Shown in pieces: positions 17,925-26,594 of a stretch of 64,000 nt of DNA; within the stretch, counting starts at the first letter, position 1; every line of letters begins with the position of its first letter. Below the pieces are notes generated by a model, which saw only the letters and a list, made by a program, of their open reading frames with translations, searched no databases and had not been told where the DNA came from. The translations under genes and the position numbers were made by a program. Origin of the DNA: Spirochaetaceae bacterium. GTDB lineage: Bacteria; Myxococcota_A; UBA9160; UBA4427. The DNA lies in NCBI GenBank assembly GCA_020632655.1, contig JACKFD010000001.1, positions 620,001 through 684,000 on the forward strand, in the 5' to 3' direction.

Positions 17925-19142
17925 ATGTCCGAGGTCATCCTGATCAATCTGACCGGTCCCGATCGGCCCGGCATCACCCGGGACCTGTCGGCGATCCTGG
18001 CGCGGCACGACGTGCGGGTGCTCGACATCGGCCAGGCGGTCATCCACGACACGCTCACCCTCGGCATCCTGGTCGAGGTGCCGCCGGAGTCGGAGTCGCA
18101 TCCGGTCCTGAAGGACGTGCTCTTCAAGGCCCACGAGTGGAATCTGCAGGCGCGCTTCACGCCGGTCGCGATCGAGGACTACGAGCGCTGGGTCTCGGCC
18201 CAGGGACAGCCCCGCTACATCATGACGCTGATCGGGACGCGTCTGACCGCGCGGCATCTCGAGGGCCTCGGGGCGATCGCGACGCGGCACGGCCTCAACA
18301 TCGACAACATCACGCGCCTGTCGGGCCGGATCTCGATGCGGACGCCGGCGGCCGAGCCCCGGGCGTGCATCGAGCTCTCGCTGCGCGGCACGCCCGACGA
18401 TGCCTCGGCGATGCGCCGGGAGCTGCTCGAGCTGGCCCAGGACCTCGAGGTGGACGTCGCCTTCCAGGTCGACGACGTCTACCGGCGCAATCGTCGGCTG
18501 GTCGCCTTCGACATGGACTCGACGCTGATCCAGACCGAGGTGATCGACGAGCTGGCGCGGCGGGCCGGCGTCGGGGAGGCGGTCGCGGCGATCACCGAGG
18601 CGGCGATGAACGGCGAGCTCGACTTCCAGCAGAGCCTGCGACAGCGTGTGGCCCAGCTCGAGGGGCTGCCGGCGCGGGTGCTGGAGGAGGTGGCCGAGAC
18701 CTTGCCCCTCACGCCGGGGGCCGAGCGGCTGATCCGGACGCTGCGCTCCCTCGACTACCGCACGGCGATCCTCTCCGGCGGCTTCACGTTCTTCGGCGCG
18801 CATCTGCAGAAGCGCCTCGGCATCGACTACGTGCATGCCAACGAGCTCGAGATCGAGGACGGTCGGCTGACCGGGCGCGTCGTCGGCGAGATCGTCGATG
18901 GGGCCCGCAAGGCGGCGCTGCTGCGCGAGCTGGCGCGCCGCGAGGGCGTGCGGCTGGCGCAGACGATCGCGGTCGGCGACGGCGCGAACGACCTGCCCAT
19001 GCTCGACGCGGCCGGACTCGGCATCGCCTTCCACGCCAAGCCCCGGGTGCGCGCGGAGGCGGAGCAGGTCATCTCGAACCTCGGCCTCGACGGCATCCTC
19101 TACCTGCTCGGCATGAGCGACCGGGAGGTGCAGCAGGCCTGA
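17925..19142 (+). CDS. serB: Phosphoserine phosphatase with N-terminal ACT domains
   Basis: Last step of serine synthesis, hydrolysing O-phosphoserine; 405 aa. The first about 170 residues contain ACT-type regulatory modules (INLTGPDRPGITRDLSAIL, then MTLIGTRLTARHL). The HAD catalytic domain begins at AFDMDSTLIQTEVIDELA, with the nucleophile Asp and the acid/base Asp. It continues with ILSGGFTFF and ends with VGDGANDLPMLDAAGLGIAF. ATG 17925 is preferred over ATG 17910 because GGAG lies nine bases before it. The ACT domains imply amino-acid feedback, as in other ACT-SerB proteins. Confidence 0.93.
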   Translation: MSEVILINLTGPDRPGITRDLSAILARHDVRVLDIGQAVIHDTLTLGILVEVPPESESHPVLKDVLFKAHEWNLQARFTPVAIEDYERWVSAQGQPRYIMTLIGTRLTARHLEGLGAIATRHGLNIDNITRLSGRISMRTPAAEPRACIELSLRGTPDDASAMRRELLELAQDLEVDVAFQVDDVYRRNRRLVAFDMDSTLIQTEVIDELARRAGVGEAVAAITEAAMNGELDFQQSLRQRVAQLEGLPARVLEEVAETLPLTPGAERLIRTLRSLDYRTAILSGGFTFFGAHLQKRLGIDYVHANELEIEDGRLTGRVVGEIVDGARKAALLRELARREGVRLAQTIAVGDGANDLPMLDAAGLGIAFHAKPRVRAEAEQVISNLGLDGILYLLGMSDREVQQA

Positions 19143-19232
19143 CGCGAGGGCGCCCGGCGTCGGGCATCGACGACCGGTGTGGGCGGCGTGGCCGATGCGT
19201 GGCCGGCGGGAAGATGCGACGATGGGCCGCCG

Positions 19233-20522
19233 ATGCCGACCGCCGACCGTCCCCAGGAGCCCGCGCACCCCGTCCGAACGAGTGGCTTCCGGCGGGCGAC
19301 CGAGCCGCTCTCCAATCCGCGATTCCGGAACGTCTTCTTCGGCAACATCGCCTTCTTCCTGGCCCTCGGCGGCCAGGGCGTCGTCCGTCCCTGGCTCGCG
19401 TTCCAGCTGACCGGCGACGAGTTCGACCTCGGCCTGATGGGGGCGGCCGTGGCACTCCCGATGCTCCTGCTCTCACCTTTCGGGGGCGTGCTGGCCGATC
19501 GCGTGGAGCGTCGCGGCCTGATGATGATGGCCCAGACGATCGCGCTGGCGAGCGAGGCCGGCGTGCTCGGTCTGATCCTCGCGGACCGCATCGAGTTCTG
19601 GCATCTGGTCGTGTCGTCCGTGCTGGTGGGCTGCTGCTTCCCGCTCGTGATGCCGACGCGCAATGCCGTGATCGTACACATCGTCGGCAAGCGCGCGACG
19701 GGCCCCGCCATGAGCCTGAACATGGCGGGCTACAACGTGACCCGCGTCGTCGGCCCCGCGACGGCGGGCTTCCTGATCCCCGTCGTCGGCGTGGCGGGGG
19801 TCTACGCGATGGCCGTCGCGCTCTACGTCGTGGCCATCGCCCTCACCGCCGGAATCGGACGGCTGCCTCCGCCGCCCGGCGTGACCGACCGCTCGGCCCG
19901 GCACAACCTGCTCGAGGGCTTCCAGTACGTCGGCGCGAACCGCCTCGTGCTCGTGCTGCTCGCGCTCGGCCTCGTGCCGATGGTGCTGGCGATGCCGGTC
20001 CAGCAGCTGCTGGTCGTCTTTGCAGAGAACGTCTGGAAGACCGGGGCGCCCGGGACGGGGCAGCTCTTCGCGGCGATGGGCGTGGGCGCCGTGATGGGCT
20101 CCTTCTGGATGGCGACCCGACCTCCGGACGCGGGGCGGCTCAAGATGATGATGATCAGCGTCGTGGCCTTCGGGGGCTTCGTCGTGCTCTTCGCGACGAG
20201 TCCCCGCTTCGGGCCGGCGCTCGCGCTGCTGGTGGCGGCAAATGTCTTCCAGAGTGCTTTCAGTACGCTCAACAACGTCGCGATCCAGCTCGTGATTCCG
20301 GACTCCCATCGAGGTCGCATCTCGAGCTTCCTGACGATGTCCGCGTCGCTCCCCTTGCTGGGAAGCCTGCCGGTCGCGGCGCTCGCGAAGGCGGTCGGGG
20401 CGCCGATCGCGGTGAGCGCGGCGTCGGCGCTCGCGGTCGTGCTGGCGCTCGTCTTCTACGCCGCGAGCGGGGAGCTGCGGCAGCTCGATCGGCGGATCCG
20501 GCGGGCGATGCGGGATCATTGA
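19233..20522 (+). CDS. MFS transporter
   Basis: A 429-aa major facilitator protein with twelve predicted helices in two halves. The loop between helices 2 and 3 carries the family signature LADRVERRGLMM. It resembles the MFS_3 group of drug/siderophore exporters (LSNPRFRNVFFGNIAFFLALGGQ at the start), but the substrate cannot be assigned. ATG 19233 is chosen because upstream in-frame sequence is not transporter-like. It is followed by a short hairpin and a cytidylate-kinase-like gene on the same strand. Confidence 0.85.
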   Translation: MPTADRPQEPAHPVRTSGFRRATEPLSNPRFRNVFFGNIAFFLALGGQGVVRPWLAFQLTGDEFDLGLMGAAVALPMLLLSPFGGVLADRVERRGLMMMAQTIALASEAGVLGLILADRIEFWHLVVSSVLVGCCFPLVMPTRNAVIVHIVGKRATGPAMSLNMAGYNVTRVVGPATAGFLIPVVGVAGVYAMAVALYVVAIALTAGIGRLPPPPGVTDRSARHNLLEGFQYVGANRLVLVLLALGLVPMVLAMPVQQLLVVFAENVWKTGAPGTGQLFAAMGVGAVMGSFWMATRPPDAGRLKMMMISVVAFGGFVVLFATSPRFGPALALLVAANVFQSAFSTLNNVAIQLVIPDSHRGRISSFLTMSASLPLLGSLPVAALAKAVGAPIAVSAASALAVVLALVFYAASGELRQLDRRIRRAMRDH

Positions 20523-20523
20523 G

Positions 20524-20548
20524 GCCGGGCTTCTCGCGTGTGCCCGGC
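20524..20548 (+). terminator. Intergenic hairpin after the MFS gene
   Basis: GCCGGGC (20524-20530) pairs perfectly with GCCCGGC (20542-20548) across an eleven-base loop, starting one base after the stop. There is no T run, so it may slow or partly terminate transcription. Confidence 0.4.
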
Positions 20549-20589
20549 GGAGCGCCGGACGCAGCGGGCCCAGAGGGCGGGGAGGGGGC

Positions 20590-21210
20590 ATGGTCATCAC
20601 GATCTCTCGCGAGTATCTGGCGGGGGCGGCGGCGGTGGCGGAGCGGATCGCGGCGGGCCTCGGCTGGACCGTGGTCGACGACGCCTTCATCGAGGCCGTC
20701 GCCGAGCGTTCCGGCTACACCCCCGAAGAGGTGCGCAGCCTCGAGGAGAGCGTGCCGACCTTCATGGAGCGCTTCGCGAAGTCGTCGGCGCTCTCCCTGC
20801 CCGAGTTCCTGGCCGCCGCGCCGAACGCGATCGAAGGGCCCGACTCCGAGCGGCTGGCGAGCGTGTCGCGGGAGCTCGTGAAGGAGGTCGGCCGCCGCGA
20901 GCGCATCGTCATGGTCGGGCGCGCCGCCGCCGCCGTGCTCGCCCGGGAGCACGACGCGATCCACGTGCGGCTGGTCGCCTCGCTCGCACATCGCGTGCAG
21001 ATCGCGATGAAGGTCCTCGACCTCGATCACGCCCATGCGAGACGTGCCGTCGTCGAGCGGGACACGAACCGCGCCCGCTACCACCGCGAGTACTTCGACC
21101 GCGACTGGAGCGATCCGCTCAACTACCACATGGTGCTGAATACGGAGCTGCTCGGGACGGATCACGCGGCGGATCTCGTCGTGGCCCACGCCCGCTCCCT
21201 CGGCTGGTAG
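20590..21210 (+). CDS. Cytidylate-kinase-like family protein
   Basis: A 206-aa protein of the cytidylate-kinase-like family. The N-terminal VITISREYLAGAAAVAERIA replaces a canonical P-loop, and Lid-like arginines appear in ERDTNRARYHREYFDRDWSD. RIVMVGRAAAAVLAREHDAIHVRLVA matches the nucleoside-monophosphate-kinase core. Enzymatic activity is not established for most members. GGAGGGGG lies just before ATG 20590. The true cmk gene, which often precedes rpsA, is not found in this window, so this protein is not a safe substitute. Confidence 0.82.
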   Translation: MVITISREYLAGAAAVAERIAAGLGWTVVDDAFIEAVAERSGYTPEEVRSLEESVPTFMERFAKSSALSLPEFLAAAPNAIEGPDSERLASVSRELVKEVGRRERIVMVGRAAAAVLAREHDAIHVRLVASLAHRVQIAMKVLDLDHAHARRAVVERDTNRARYHREYFDRDWSDPLNYHMVLNTELLGTDHAADLVVAHARSLGW

Positions 21211-21268
21211 TCGGGCTTCGGTTCTCGCGCACGGATCGCGGCCGAATGCCGGGCGGGCGTGCCGCGGG

Positions 21269-22804
21269 TCAGTCCCGAAGCGAGAGGCCCTGCCGCAAGG
21301 GCTCCCGCCGCGGCAGCACGAGCGCGCCGAGATAGCCGACGACGAACATCGCCAGGTTGCCGAAGATCGCCGCGTAGTAGAGATCGAAGGGGGCGGGCAC
21401 GGCGACCGGCAGGAAGCCCGTCGTCCAGAGCGTGTAGACCAGCGTCGCCGCGATGCCGCACCAGACCGCCCGCGCGTCGCCCCGGCGCGTGAGGAAGCCC
21501 ATCAGGTAGATCCCGAGCAGTCCACCACCGAGGACGGCCGTCAGCCGGATCGAGATGTCCTGCAGGCTCGGCCCCTCCGCCGTGAGCATCCACACCGCCC
21601 CGCCCAGCATCGCGAGGGAGGCGACGCCGCCCGCGAGCCAGGCGACGTGCAGGTAGTGCCGGTCGTCGGCGTCCTTCACCCAATGTCGCTTGTAGAGGTC
21701 GACGAGGAAGACCGTCGAGATCGCGTTGATGCTCGAGTCGAGGGACGACATGCCGGCGGCCAGCGCCGCGGCGATCACGAGACCGGCCACGCCGGGAGGG
21801 AGATGGCCGAGGACGAAGAAGGGGACGATGCCCTCGGGCTTCGCGGCGCCCTCGAGCATGGCCCGCGCCTCGGGCGCCGGGAAGACCTCGAAGAACGCGA
21901 AGAGCGCCGTGCCGAGGAACATGTAGAAGAGCCAGGTCGGCACGCCGACCAGCACGTTCGTCCACATCGCCCGCCGCGCCTCGGCGAGCGACGGCGCCGC
22001 GCAGTAGCGCTGGACCGCGTGCTGCCCCGTCGCGTAGTCGGTCAGGAAGAAGTTGAAGCTCATCAAAAGCATCAACGGAATCGTCTTCTGCGAGAAATCG
22101 ATGGCCCAGCTCGCGCGCACGAGTCGGCCGCCCTCGAGGTCGCCGAGGGCGAACTTGTCGTGGGCCGCCGCGATCTCGAAGACCTGCCCGAGCCCGCCCG
22201 GCAGGAGCGAGACGATCGTGGCGAGGCAGATCAGGCTGCCGCCGATCAGCACGAGGGTCTGGATCACGTCGGTCCAGATCACCGCGTCGATCCCGCCGGC
22301 GATCGTGTAGAGCGCGACGAAGCAGCCGGCGACGAGGATGCAGAGCGTCTCGTCGAGGCCGGTGAGCTCGTGCAGCATGAGCGCGACGAGGTAGAGGATG
22401 AAGCTCACCCGCAAGAGCTGGGCCGCGATGTAGGTGATGGCGCCGTAGGCGCGGACCGAAGGGCCGAAGCGATGCTCGAGGTATTCGTAGGCGGTCATCG
22501 CCCGGTCGCGCCGGAAGAAGGGGATCACGAGCCAGGCCGCGACGGCGGCCGCGGCGGGCATGAAGAGGTAGGGCAGGAAGCGCAGCCAGTAGGTCTTGTA
22601 GGCGTCGGCGGGCAGGGCGATGAAGGTGATCGAGCTGATCGCCGTGCCGACCATCGAGAGTCCGATCGCCCAGCCGGGGATGCGCCGGCCGCCGACGAAA
22701 TACTCCTCCGTGTCCCGGTTGCGGCGGGCGAAGTACGCGCCCATCGCCGCCATGCCCGCGAGGTAGACCGCGATCGCGAGCCAGTCGAGGGGATGCAGGC
22801 TCAT
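21269..22804 (-). CDS. Sodium:solute symporter family protein
   Basis: A 511-aa transporter of the SSS family with about thirteen membrane helices. Typical features are YLAGMAAMGAYFARRNRDTEEYFVGGR at the N-terminus, FIALPADAYKTYW, AYEYLEHRFG, TIAGGIDAVIWTDVIQ and AAALAAGMSSLDSSINA. The family couples Na+ entry to uptake of sugars, amino acids or organic acids; the substrate is not readable. ATG 22804 overlaps the stop of a 14-codon minigene made by a local duplication. It lies downstream of the sirtuin gene on the same strand. Confidence 0.9.
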   Translation of the reverse strand: MSLHPLDWLAIAVYLAGMAAMGAYFARRNRDTEEYFVGGRRIPGWAIGLSMVGTAISSITFIALPADAYKTYWLRFLPYLFMPAAAAVAAWLVIPFFRRDRAMTAYEYLEHRFGPSVRAYGAITYIAAQLLRVSFILYLVALMLHELTGLDETLCILVAGCFVALYTIAGGIDAVIWTDVIQTLVLIGGSLICLATIVSLLPGGLGQVFEIAAAHDKFALGDLEGGRLVRASWAIDFSQKTIPLMLLMSFNFFLTDYATGQHAVQRYCAAPSLAEARRAMWTNVLVGVPTWLFYMFLGTALFAFFEVFPAPEARAMLEGAAKPEGIVPFFVLGHLPPGVAGLVIAAALAAGMSSLDSSINAISTVFLVDLYKRHWVKDADDRHYLHVAWLAGGVASLAMLGGAVWMLTAEGPSLQDISIRLTAVLGGGLLGIYLMGFLTRRGDARAVWCGIAATLVYTLWTTGFLPVAVPAPFDLYYAAIFGNLAMFVVGYLGALVLPRREPLRQGLSLRD

Positions 22805-22847
22805 CGACGGTCCGCCGCGAGGCAGTCGAGGGGATGCAGGCTCATCG
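22775..22847 (-). repeat. 41-base tandem duplication creating a 14-codon minigene
   Basis: Two 32-base copies (22775-22806 and 22816-22847) differ at one base and are offset by 41. Each carries the ATG and first codons of the symporter. The upstream copy gives a short frame (complement of 22801-22845, MSLHPLDCLAADRR). Its ATG overlaps the sirtuin stop and its own stop overlaps the symporter ATG. The ancestral arrangement was probably a direct ATGA overlap of the two genes. Confidence 0.85.
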
Positions 22848-23633
22848 CGCTTCCGGCACGAGCCTCGGCAGGATCTCGCTGATCGAGCCCCGCAGCAGGG
22901 CGTCGGCGAGGGCATCCATCTCCGTCGCGTCCCCGTTCACGATCACGATCCGTGCGCCGCACTCCTTCGCGAGGGGCACCATGCCCGCGATGGGGTAGAC
23001 GGCCAGGGTCGTCCCGATCGCGAGCAGCAGGTCGCAGGCCTCGGCGGCGCGCTGGGCGCGGGCGAGGTCGCGGGCGACGAGCCCCTGGCCGAAGGAGATC
23101 GTCGCCGACTTGAGGATCCCGCCGCAGGTCCGGCAGGGCGGATCGTCCTCGCCGCCGCGCACCCGCGCGAGCGCGCGTTCCATCGGCGCGCGCTCGCCGC
23201 AGCCGAGACACTCGACCTCCTGCAGCGTGCCGTGGATCTCCACGACGCGCGCCGCGTCCTGTCCCGCGGCCTGGTGAAGTCCGTCGACGTTCTGCGTGAC
23301 GAGGGTGTCGAGACGGCCGAGGCGCTCGAGGTCGACGAGGGCGCGATGGCCCGGGTTGGGCTGCCGGCGCTCGGCCTCGGTCGCAAGGCGCCATTGCCAG
23401 GCGCGGCGGCGGGTCTCGGGGTCCGTGACGTAGACCTGGAGCGTCGCCATCTTCTCGGCCTCGGGGTTGCGCGTCCAGAGGCCCTTCGGCCCGCGGAAGT
23501 CCGGGATGCCCGAGTCCGTCGAGATGCCGGCGCCGGTCAGCGCCACGACGTGCCGGGCCTCCGCGATCCAGCCGCGTACGGCGTCGATGCGTTCGGCGAG
23601 GTCCGCGTCGAGGGGGCCATCGCCCGAGATCAT
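22842..23633 (-). CDS. Sir2-family NAD-dependent deacylase
   Basis: A 263-aa sirtuin that removes acyl groups from lysine using NAD+. Signatures are TGAGISTDSGIPDFRG (NAD binding), TQNVDGLHQAAG with the catalytic His region, a four-Cys zinc site (CLGCGE and CRTCGG) and LLAIGTTLAVYP. ATG 23633 is preferred because GGAGGAGC lies four bases upstream. It lies 31 bases after the NAD-kinase-like gene on the same strand, which suggests a shared link to NAD metabolism. Confidence 0.92.
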   Translation of the reverse strand: MISGDGPLDADLAERIDAVRGWIAEARHVVALTGAGISTDSGIPDFRGPKGLWTRNPEAEKMATLQVYVTDPETRRRAWQWRLATEAERRQPNPGHRALVDLERLGRLDTLVTQNVDGLHQAAGQDAARVVEIHGTLQEVECLGCGERAPMERALARVRGGEDDPPCRTCGGILKSATISFGQGLVARDLARAQRAAEACDLLLAIGTTLAVYPIAGMVPLAKECGARIVIVNGDATEMDALADALLRGSISEILPRLVPEAR

Positions 23634-23664
23634 CCTGCTCCTCCGGTCGGTCCTGGGTCGTGGC

Positions 23665-24717
23665 CTAGCAGCAGCTCGTGCCACTGCCGGTCCGCTGATC
23701 GTGCCAATGTCCGAGGTCGACGAAGAGGCCCTGCTCGGCGGCGGCCCGGAGCGCCCGCTCGGGCTCGATCACGAAGGGCCCCTCCCGCACGACCTCGAGG
23801 GTCGCGCGCTCGCCCGGGGCGAGCACGATCTCGCGATCGCCGTCGAAGGCGAGCAGACCAGGACCGGTCCAGACGACGCTCGCCCCGAGCTCGATGCGCT
23901 CGACGGCGTCGATGCCGACGGTCTGGTAGAGCCCGGGGGAGATCGGTGCGCGGAGCGACTTGCCCGAGGTCTCCGGCCGGGGCTCGGGGCGCGTGCGGAC
24001 CTCGACGCCGAAGTCGTCCTCCGCGCCGCAGGGCAGGAGCAGACCACCGACGGGCGACAATCCGACGCTGGCCGGCTCGGCCCGGGCCAGCAGGATGCGC
24101 GACAGCTTCTGCGGGTCGGCCTGCAGCAGACTGCCCGGGTGATCGTCGACGAGCAGGGCGGCGTCGATCAGGGCGATCGACTCGCGGCCGTCCTCGCAGC
24201 GCACCCGCACGCGCTTCGCCCGCCGCCCGGCGCGATCGCGCGCCAGCCGTCCGGACGCGACGAGACCGGCCGCAGCGCCGGCGATCGTGGCCTCGACGTG
24301 GAACGGAAAGACGTTGTTGGTGCCGGTCGAGAGGGGCAGCAGCGCGACATCCGGCCAGACCTGCGCGATCGCGCGGCTCGTGCCATCGCCCCCGAGCGCC
24401 ACGATCGCGCCGCAGCCCGCCTCGTGCATGGCGAGGGCGGCCGTCTGGCTGTCTCGGCCGCGGCCGGTCAGCGGGCCCTCGAGGATCTCGATCCCGACGT
24501 CGAGGGCGAGCCCATCCGTCGCCTGGGCCGTGATGCGGAACGCGTCGCGCGAGAGCAGGATGCGCCGGACGCCGGCGGCCGCGGCGCCGACCACGATGCG
24601 CGTGACCTGGTTGCGCTTGTCCTCGATCGTCGAGGTGCCGGCGCGCGCGAAGAGACGACGGGTGTCGCGTCCGGAGTGCGGGTTCACGATGAGGCCGAGC
24701 GTGCCCTGCGCTTGCAT
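23665..24717 (-). CDS. NAD-kinase/AcoX-like protein
   Basis: A 350-aa protein of the ATP-NAD kinase superfamily. IVNPHSGRD lies at the N-terminus, then the phosphate-binding VALGGDGTSRAIAQVW and LSTGTNNVFPF, which are shared by NAD kinases, AcoX-type proteins and diacylglycerol kinases. The C-terminal half is beta-rich, ending in a Cys-Cys pair. It may phosphorylate NAD+, but AcoX-like members are poorly characterised. The start is ATG 24717, not upstream ATGs, because a -10 box lies six bases before it, so the mRNA is probably leaderless. It precedes the sirtuin gene. Confidence 0.8.
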   Translation of the reverse strand: MQAQGTLGLIVNPHSGRDTRRLFARAGTSTIEDKRNQVTRIVVGAAAAGVRRILLSRDAFRITAQATDGLALDVGIEILEGPLTGRGRDSQTAALAMHEAGCGAIVALGGDGTSRAIAQVWPDVALLPLSTGTNNVFPFHVEATIAGAAAGLVASGRLARDRAGRRAKRVRVRCEDGRESIALIDAALLVDDHPGSLLQADPQKLSRILLARAEPASVGLSPVGGLLLPCGAEDDFGVEVRTRPEPRPETSGKSLRAPISPGLYQTVGIDAVERIELGASVVWTGPGLLAFDGDREIVLAPGERATLEVVREGPFVIEPERALRAAAEQGLFVDLGHWHDQRTGSGTSCC

Positions 24718-24723
24718 GGCGCA

Positions 24724-24729
24724 ACGATA
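24724..24729 (-). promoter_or_regulatory. -10 box for the NAD-kinase-like gene (leaderless)
   Basis: TATCGT on the minus strand ends six bases before ATG 24717; no ribosome-binding site lies between. No clear -35 box is visible at the expected distance. Confidence 0.5.
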
Positions 24730-25005
24730 TGACGTGCCCGCGACGAAGGCGAGGGAAGACCGCGCGATCGCATCGGGGACGGGCCCGGGCGCACCTGCAC
24801 GGAACGCCCCAGGCGGCGCGTCGACGTGGCGCTCGTTTGCGACTTCGCGCGTCGGCAACGCGCGATCCGCTCAAGCGCAGACCGCGCGCAGGCCGATGCA
24901 GCCAGGGCCGGCCTTGCGTGCGTTCTGCGCGCGCGTGCTCGTTGCGGGCGTGCCCTTCCGGGTGGACGGAGGCGGGCGCGACGGCTCTCCGGCGAGGAGG
25001 AAGCG

Positions 25006-26526
25006 GTGTCGAGATCCGGCGAGTCGGCGACCGACGGCGCCCCCGGACGCAGGCGTGGCGCCATGCGAAGGGCGGGGGGCCTGCTGCTCCTCGGGCTCGC
25101 GGTGGGCGGGGTCGTCGCGCTGGCGGTCCGCGACGTCGAGTCGCGCCGGATCGCTCACGCGGAGCGGGCCGCGCGTGCGCTCGCCGGCCGCGCGGAGGTC
25201 GCGCGGCGGCTCTTCGCGAGCGAGGATGCGCGGCTCGTCTCCGAGCTCGCCCGGGTGCGGGTGGAGCTGCGGGACCAGGCGCTCTGGCCGGGTCTCGAAG
25301 GGCTGCTCGACGAGTCCGGACGGCTCGACACGCGCGGGGTGGGCGGGCGGAGGCTGCACGCGCTCCTGTCCCAGGCCCTCGAGCAGGACGATCGTCTGGT
25401 GGGCTTCGATCTCGTCGTCGCCGGACACGGCGGGCTCGTCTCGCTGCGCTTCCCGGACGAGGGCGGCGTGGATGGGCGGCCGGGCGCCGACAGCGAGGGG
25501 ACGGATCCGGCCCGCCTTCGCGAGGGACGTGCGAAGGCGCTCTGGTACGGGGACGAGGTCTCGCGCGCGGTCGCGTCGAACGGTCGGGCGGTCGAGCGCG
25601 GCGAGGTCGGCTTCGAAGGCGCGGGCGACGTCGAGCGCGCGATGCTCGGAATGGCGATCGGTCTGCATGCGCCGGGCGAGCTCGTGCAGGGCGCCTTGCG
25701 GGCGCGGATCGACGTGGGCCGCATCGCAGCTGGATTCGAAAGGCTCGCGGGCCCGGGCGATGCGCTCGCGGTCGTGCTGCTCGACGGGCGGCGGGTGGAT
25801 GCGGCCGGCCGCCTGCCCGGCAGTGCGCCGGACCCCCGGCTGGCCGCGTGGGCGGCCCGCGTCGCTGGTCCGACGGCGGGGGAGTCGAGCTTCGAGGACG
25901 AGGGACGCCTCGTTCATGCCTCGCCGCTCACCACCGCGGACGGCGGCATCGCGCATCTGTTGCTGCTGCAGGAGACGCCCTCGGCCGCGACCGGGGCCGC
26001 CGCCTGGCTGGCCTCGCCCTGGCCGATCGTGCTCGCCGTGCTCGTGGGCGTCGCGCTGGTGGCAAGTGCGCTGATGCTGCGGCCGGCGTCCGCGGCCGGG
26101 ACGGTCGCCGGGTCGGCCGGTGTCGGGGCGGACGACGGGATCCGTGTCGCGCCGCGCGACTTCGTGCTGCGGGAGTGGCTGGCGGACGTGCGGGGCTGCC
26201 TCGAGCGCGAGGCCGCCACCCGGGGCCTGGTGCTCGACCTGCGCTGCGAGCGATCGCTCCCGTCGGAGCTCGTCCAGGATCCGGCCTGGCTCGGCGGGCT
26301 GATCGTGGCGATGGGGCGCGAGGCGCTCGACGCGACGACCCTCGACGGGGTCACGCTCGAGGTGGCGGAGGAGCAGGGCCGCGCGCTCTGCTTCGAGCTG
26401 CACGCCGGCGAGGCGAGGCTCTCGCCGGTCGCGGGCATGCAGGAGGTGGCCGAGCGGATCGGCGCCCGGCTCGAGTCGCGTCGCGGTGGTCGCATGGCGC
26501 TGGTGCTGCCGGGCGCGCTCGCCTGA
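25006..26526 (+). CDS. Two-TM sensor-like protein with degenerate HATPase-like end
   Basis: A 506-aa protein. One membrane helix lies at about residues 20-38 (GGLLLLGLAVGGVVALAV), then about 280 residues of probably periplasmic domain, then a second helix near 340-360 (PWPIVLAVLVGVALVASALML) and a cytoplasmic end of about 140 residues. The last part resembles a histidine-kinase ATP-binding fold (DPAWLGGLIVAMGREALDAT like an N-box helix, RIGARLESRRGGRMALVLPG like the last strands), but I find no phospho-accepting His region and no intact G boxes. It may be a pseudo-kinase sensor. The GTG start has GAGGAGG five bases upstream. It diverges from the NAD-kinase-like gene. Confidence 0.65.
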   Translation: MSRSGESATDGAPGRRRGAMRRAGGLLLLGLAVGGVVALAVRDVESRRIAHAERAARALAGRAEVARRLFASEDARLVSELARVRVELRDQALWPGLEGLLDESGRLDTRGVGGRRLHALLSQALEQDDRLVGFDLVVAGHGGLVSLRFPDEGGVDGRPGADSEGTDPARLREGRAKALWYGDEVSRAVASNGRAVERGEVGFEGAGDVERAMLGMAIGLHAPGELVQGALRARIDVGRIAAGFERLAGPGDALAVVLLDGRRVDAAGRLPGSAPDPRLAAWAARVAGPTAGESSFEDEGRLVHASPLTTADGGIAHLLLLQETPSAATGAAAWLASPWPIVLAVLVGVALVASALMLRPASAAGTVAGSAGVGADDGIRVAPRDFVLREWLADVRGCLEREAATRGLVLDLRCERSLPSELVQDPAWLGGLIVAMGREALDATTLDGVTLEVAEEQGRALCFELHAGEARLSPVAGMQEVAERIGARLESRRGGRMALVLPGALA

Positions 26527-26594
26527 AATCCGCGGTGCGCGCGGATCGACCCGGCGGGCCGATGGCCGCGCGACGCGTCGCCGAAGGACTCTCG

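Noticed and set aside
20590..21210. Assignment as the genuine cytidylate kinase Cmk
   Set aside because: The N-terminal loop lacks the canonical GxxGxGK P-loop, so only family-level naming is justified.
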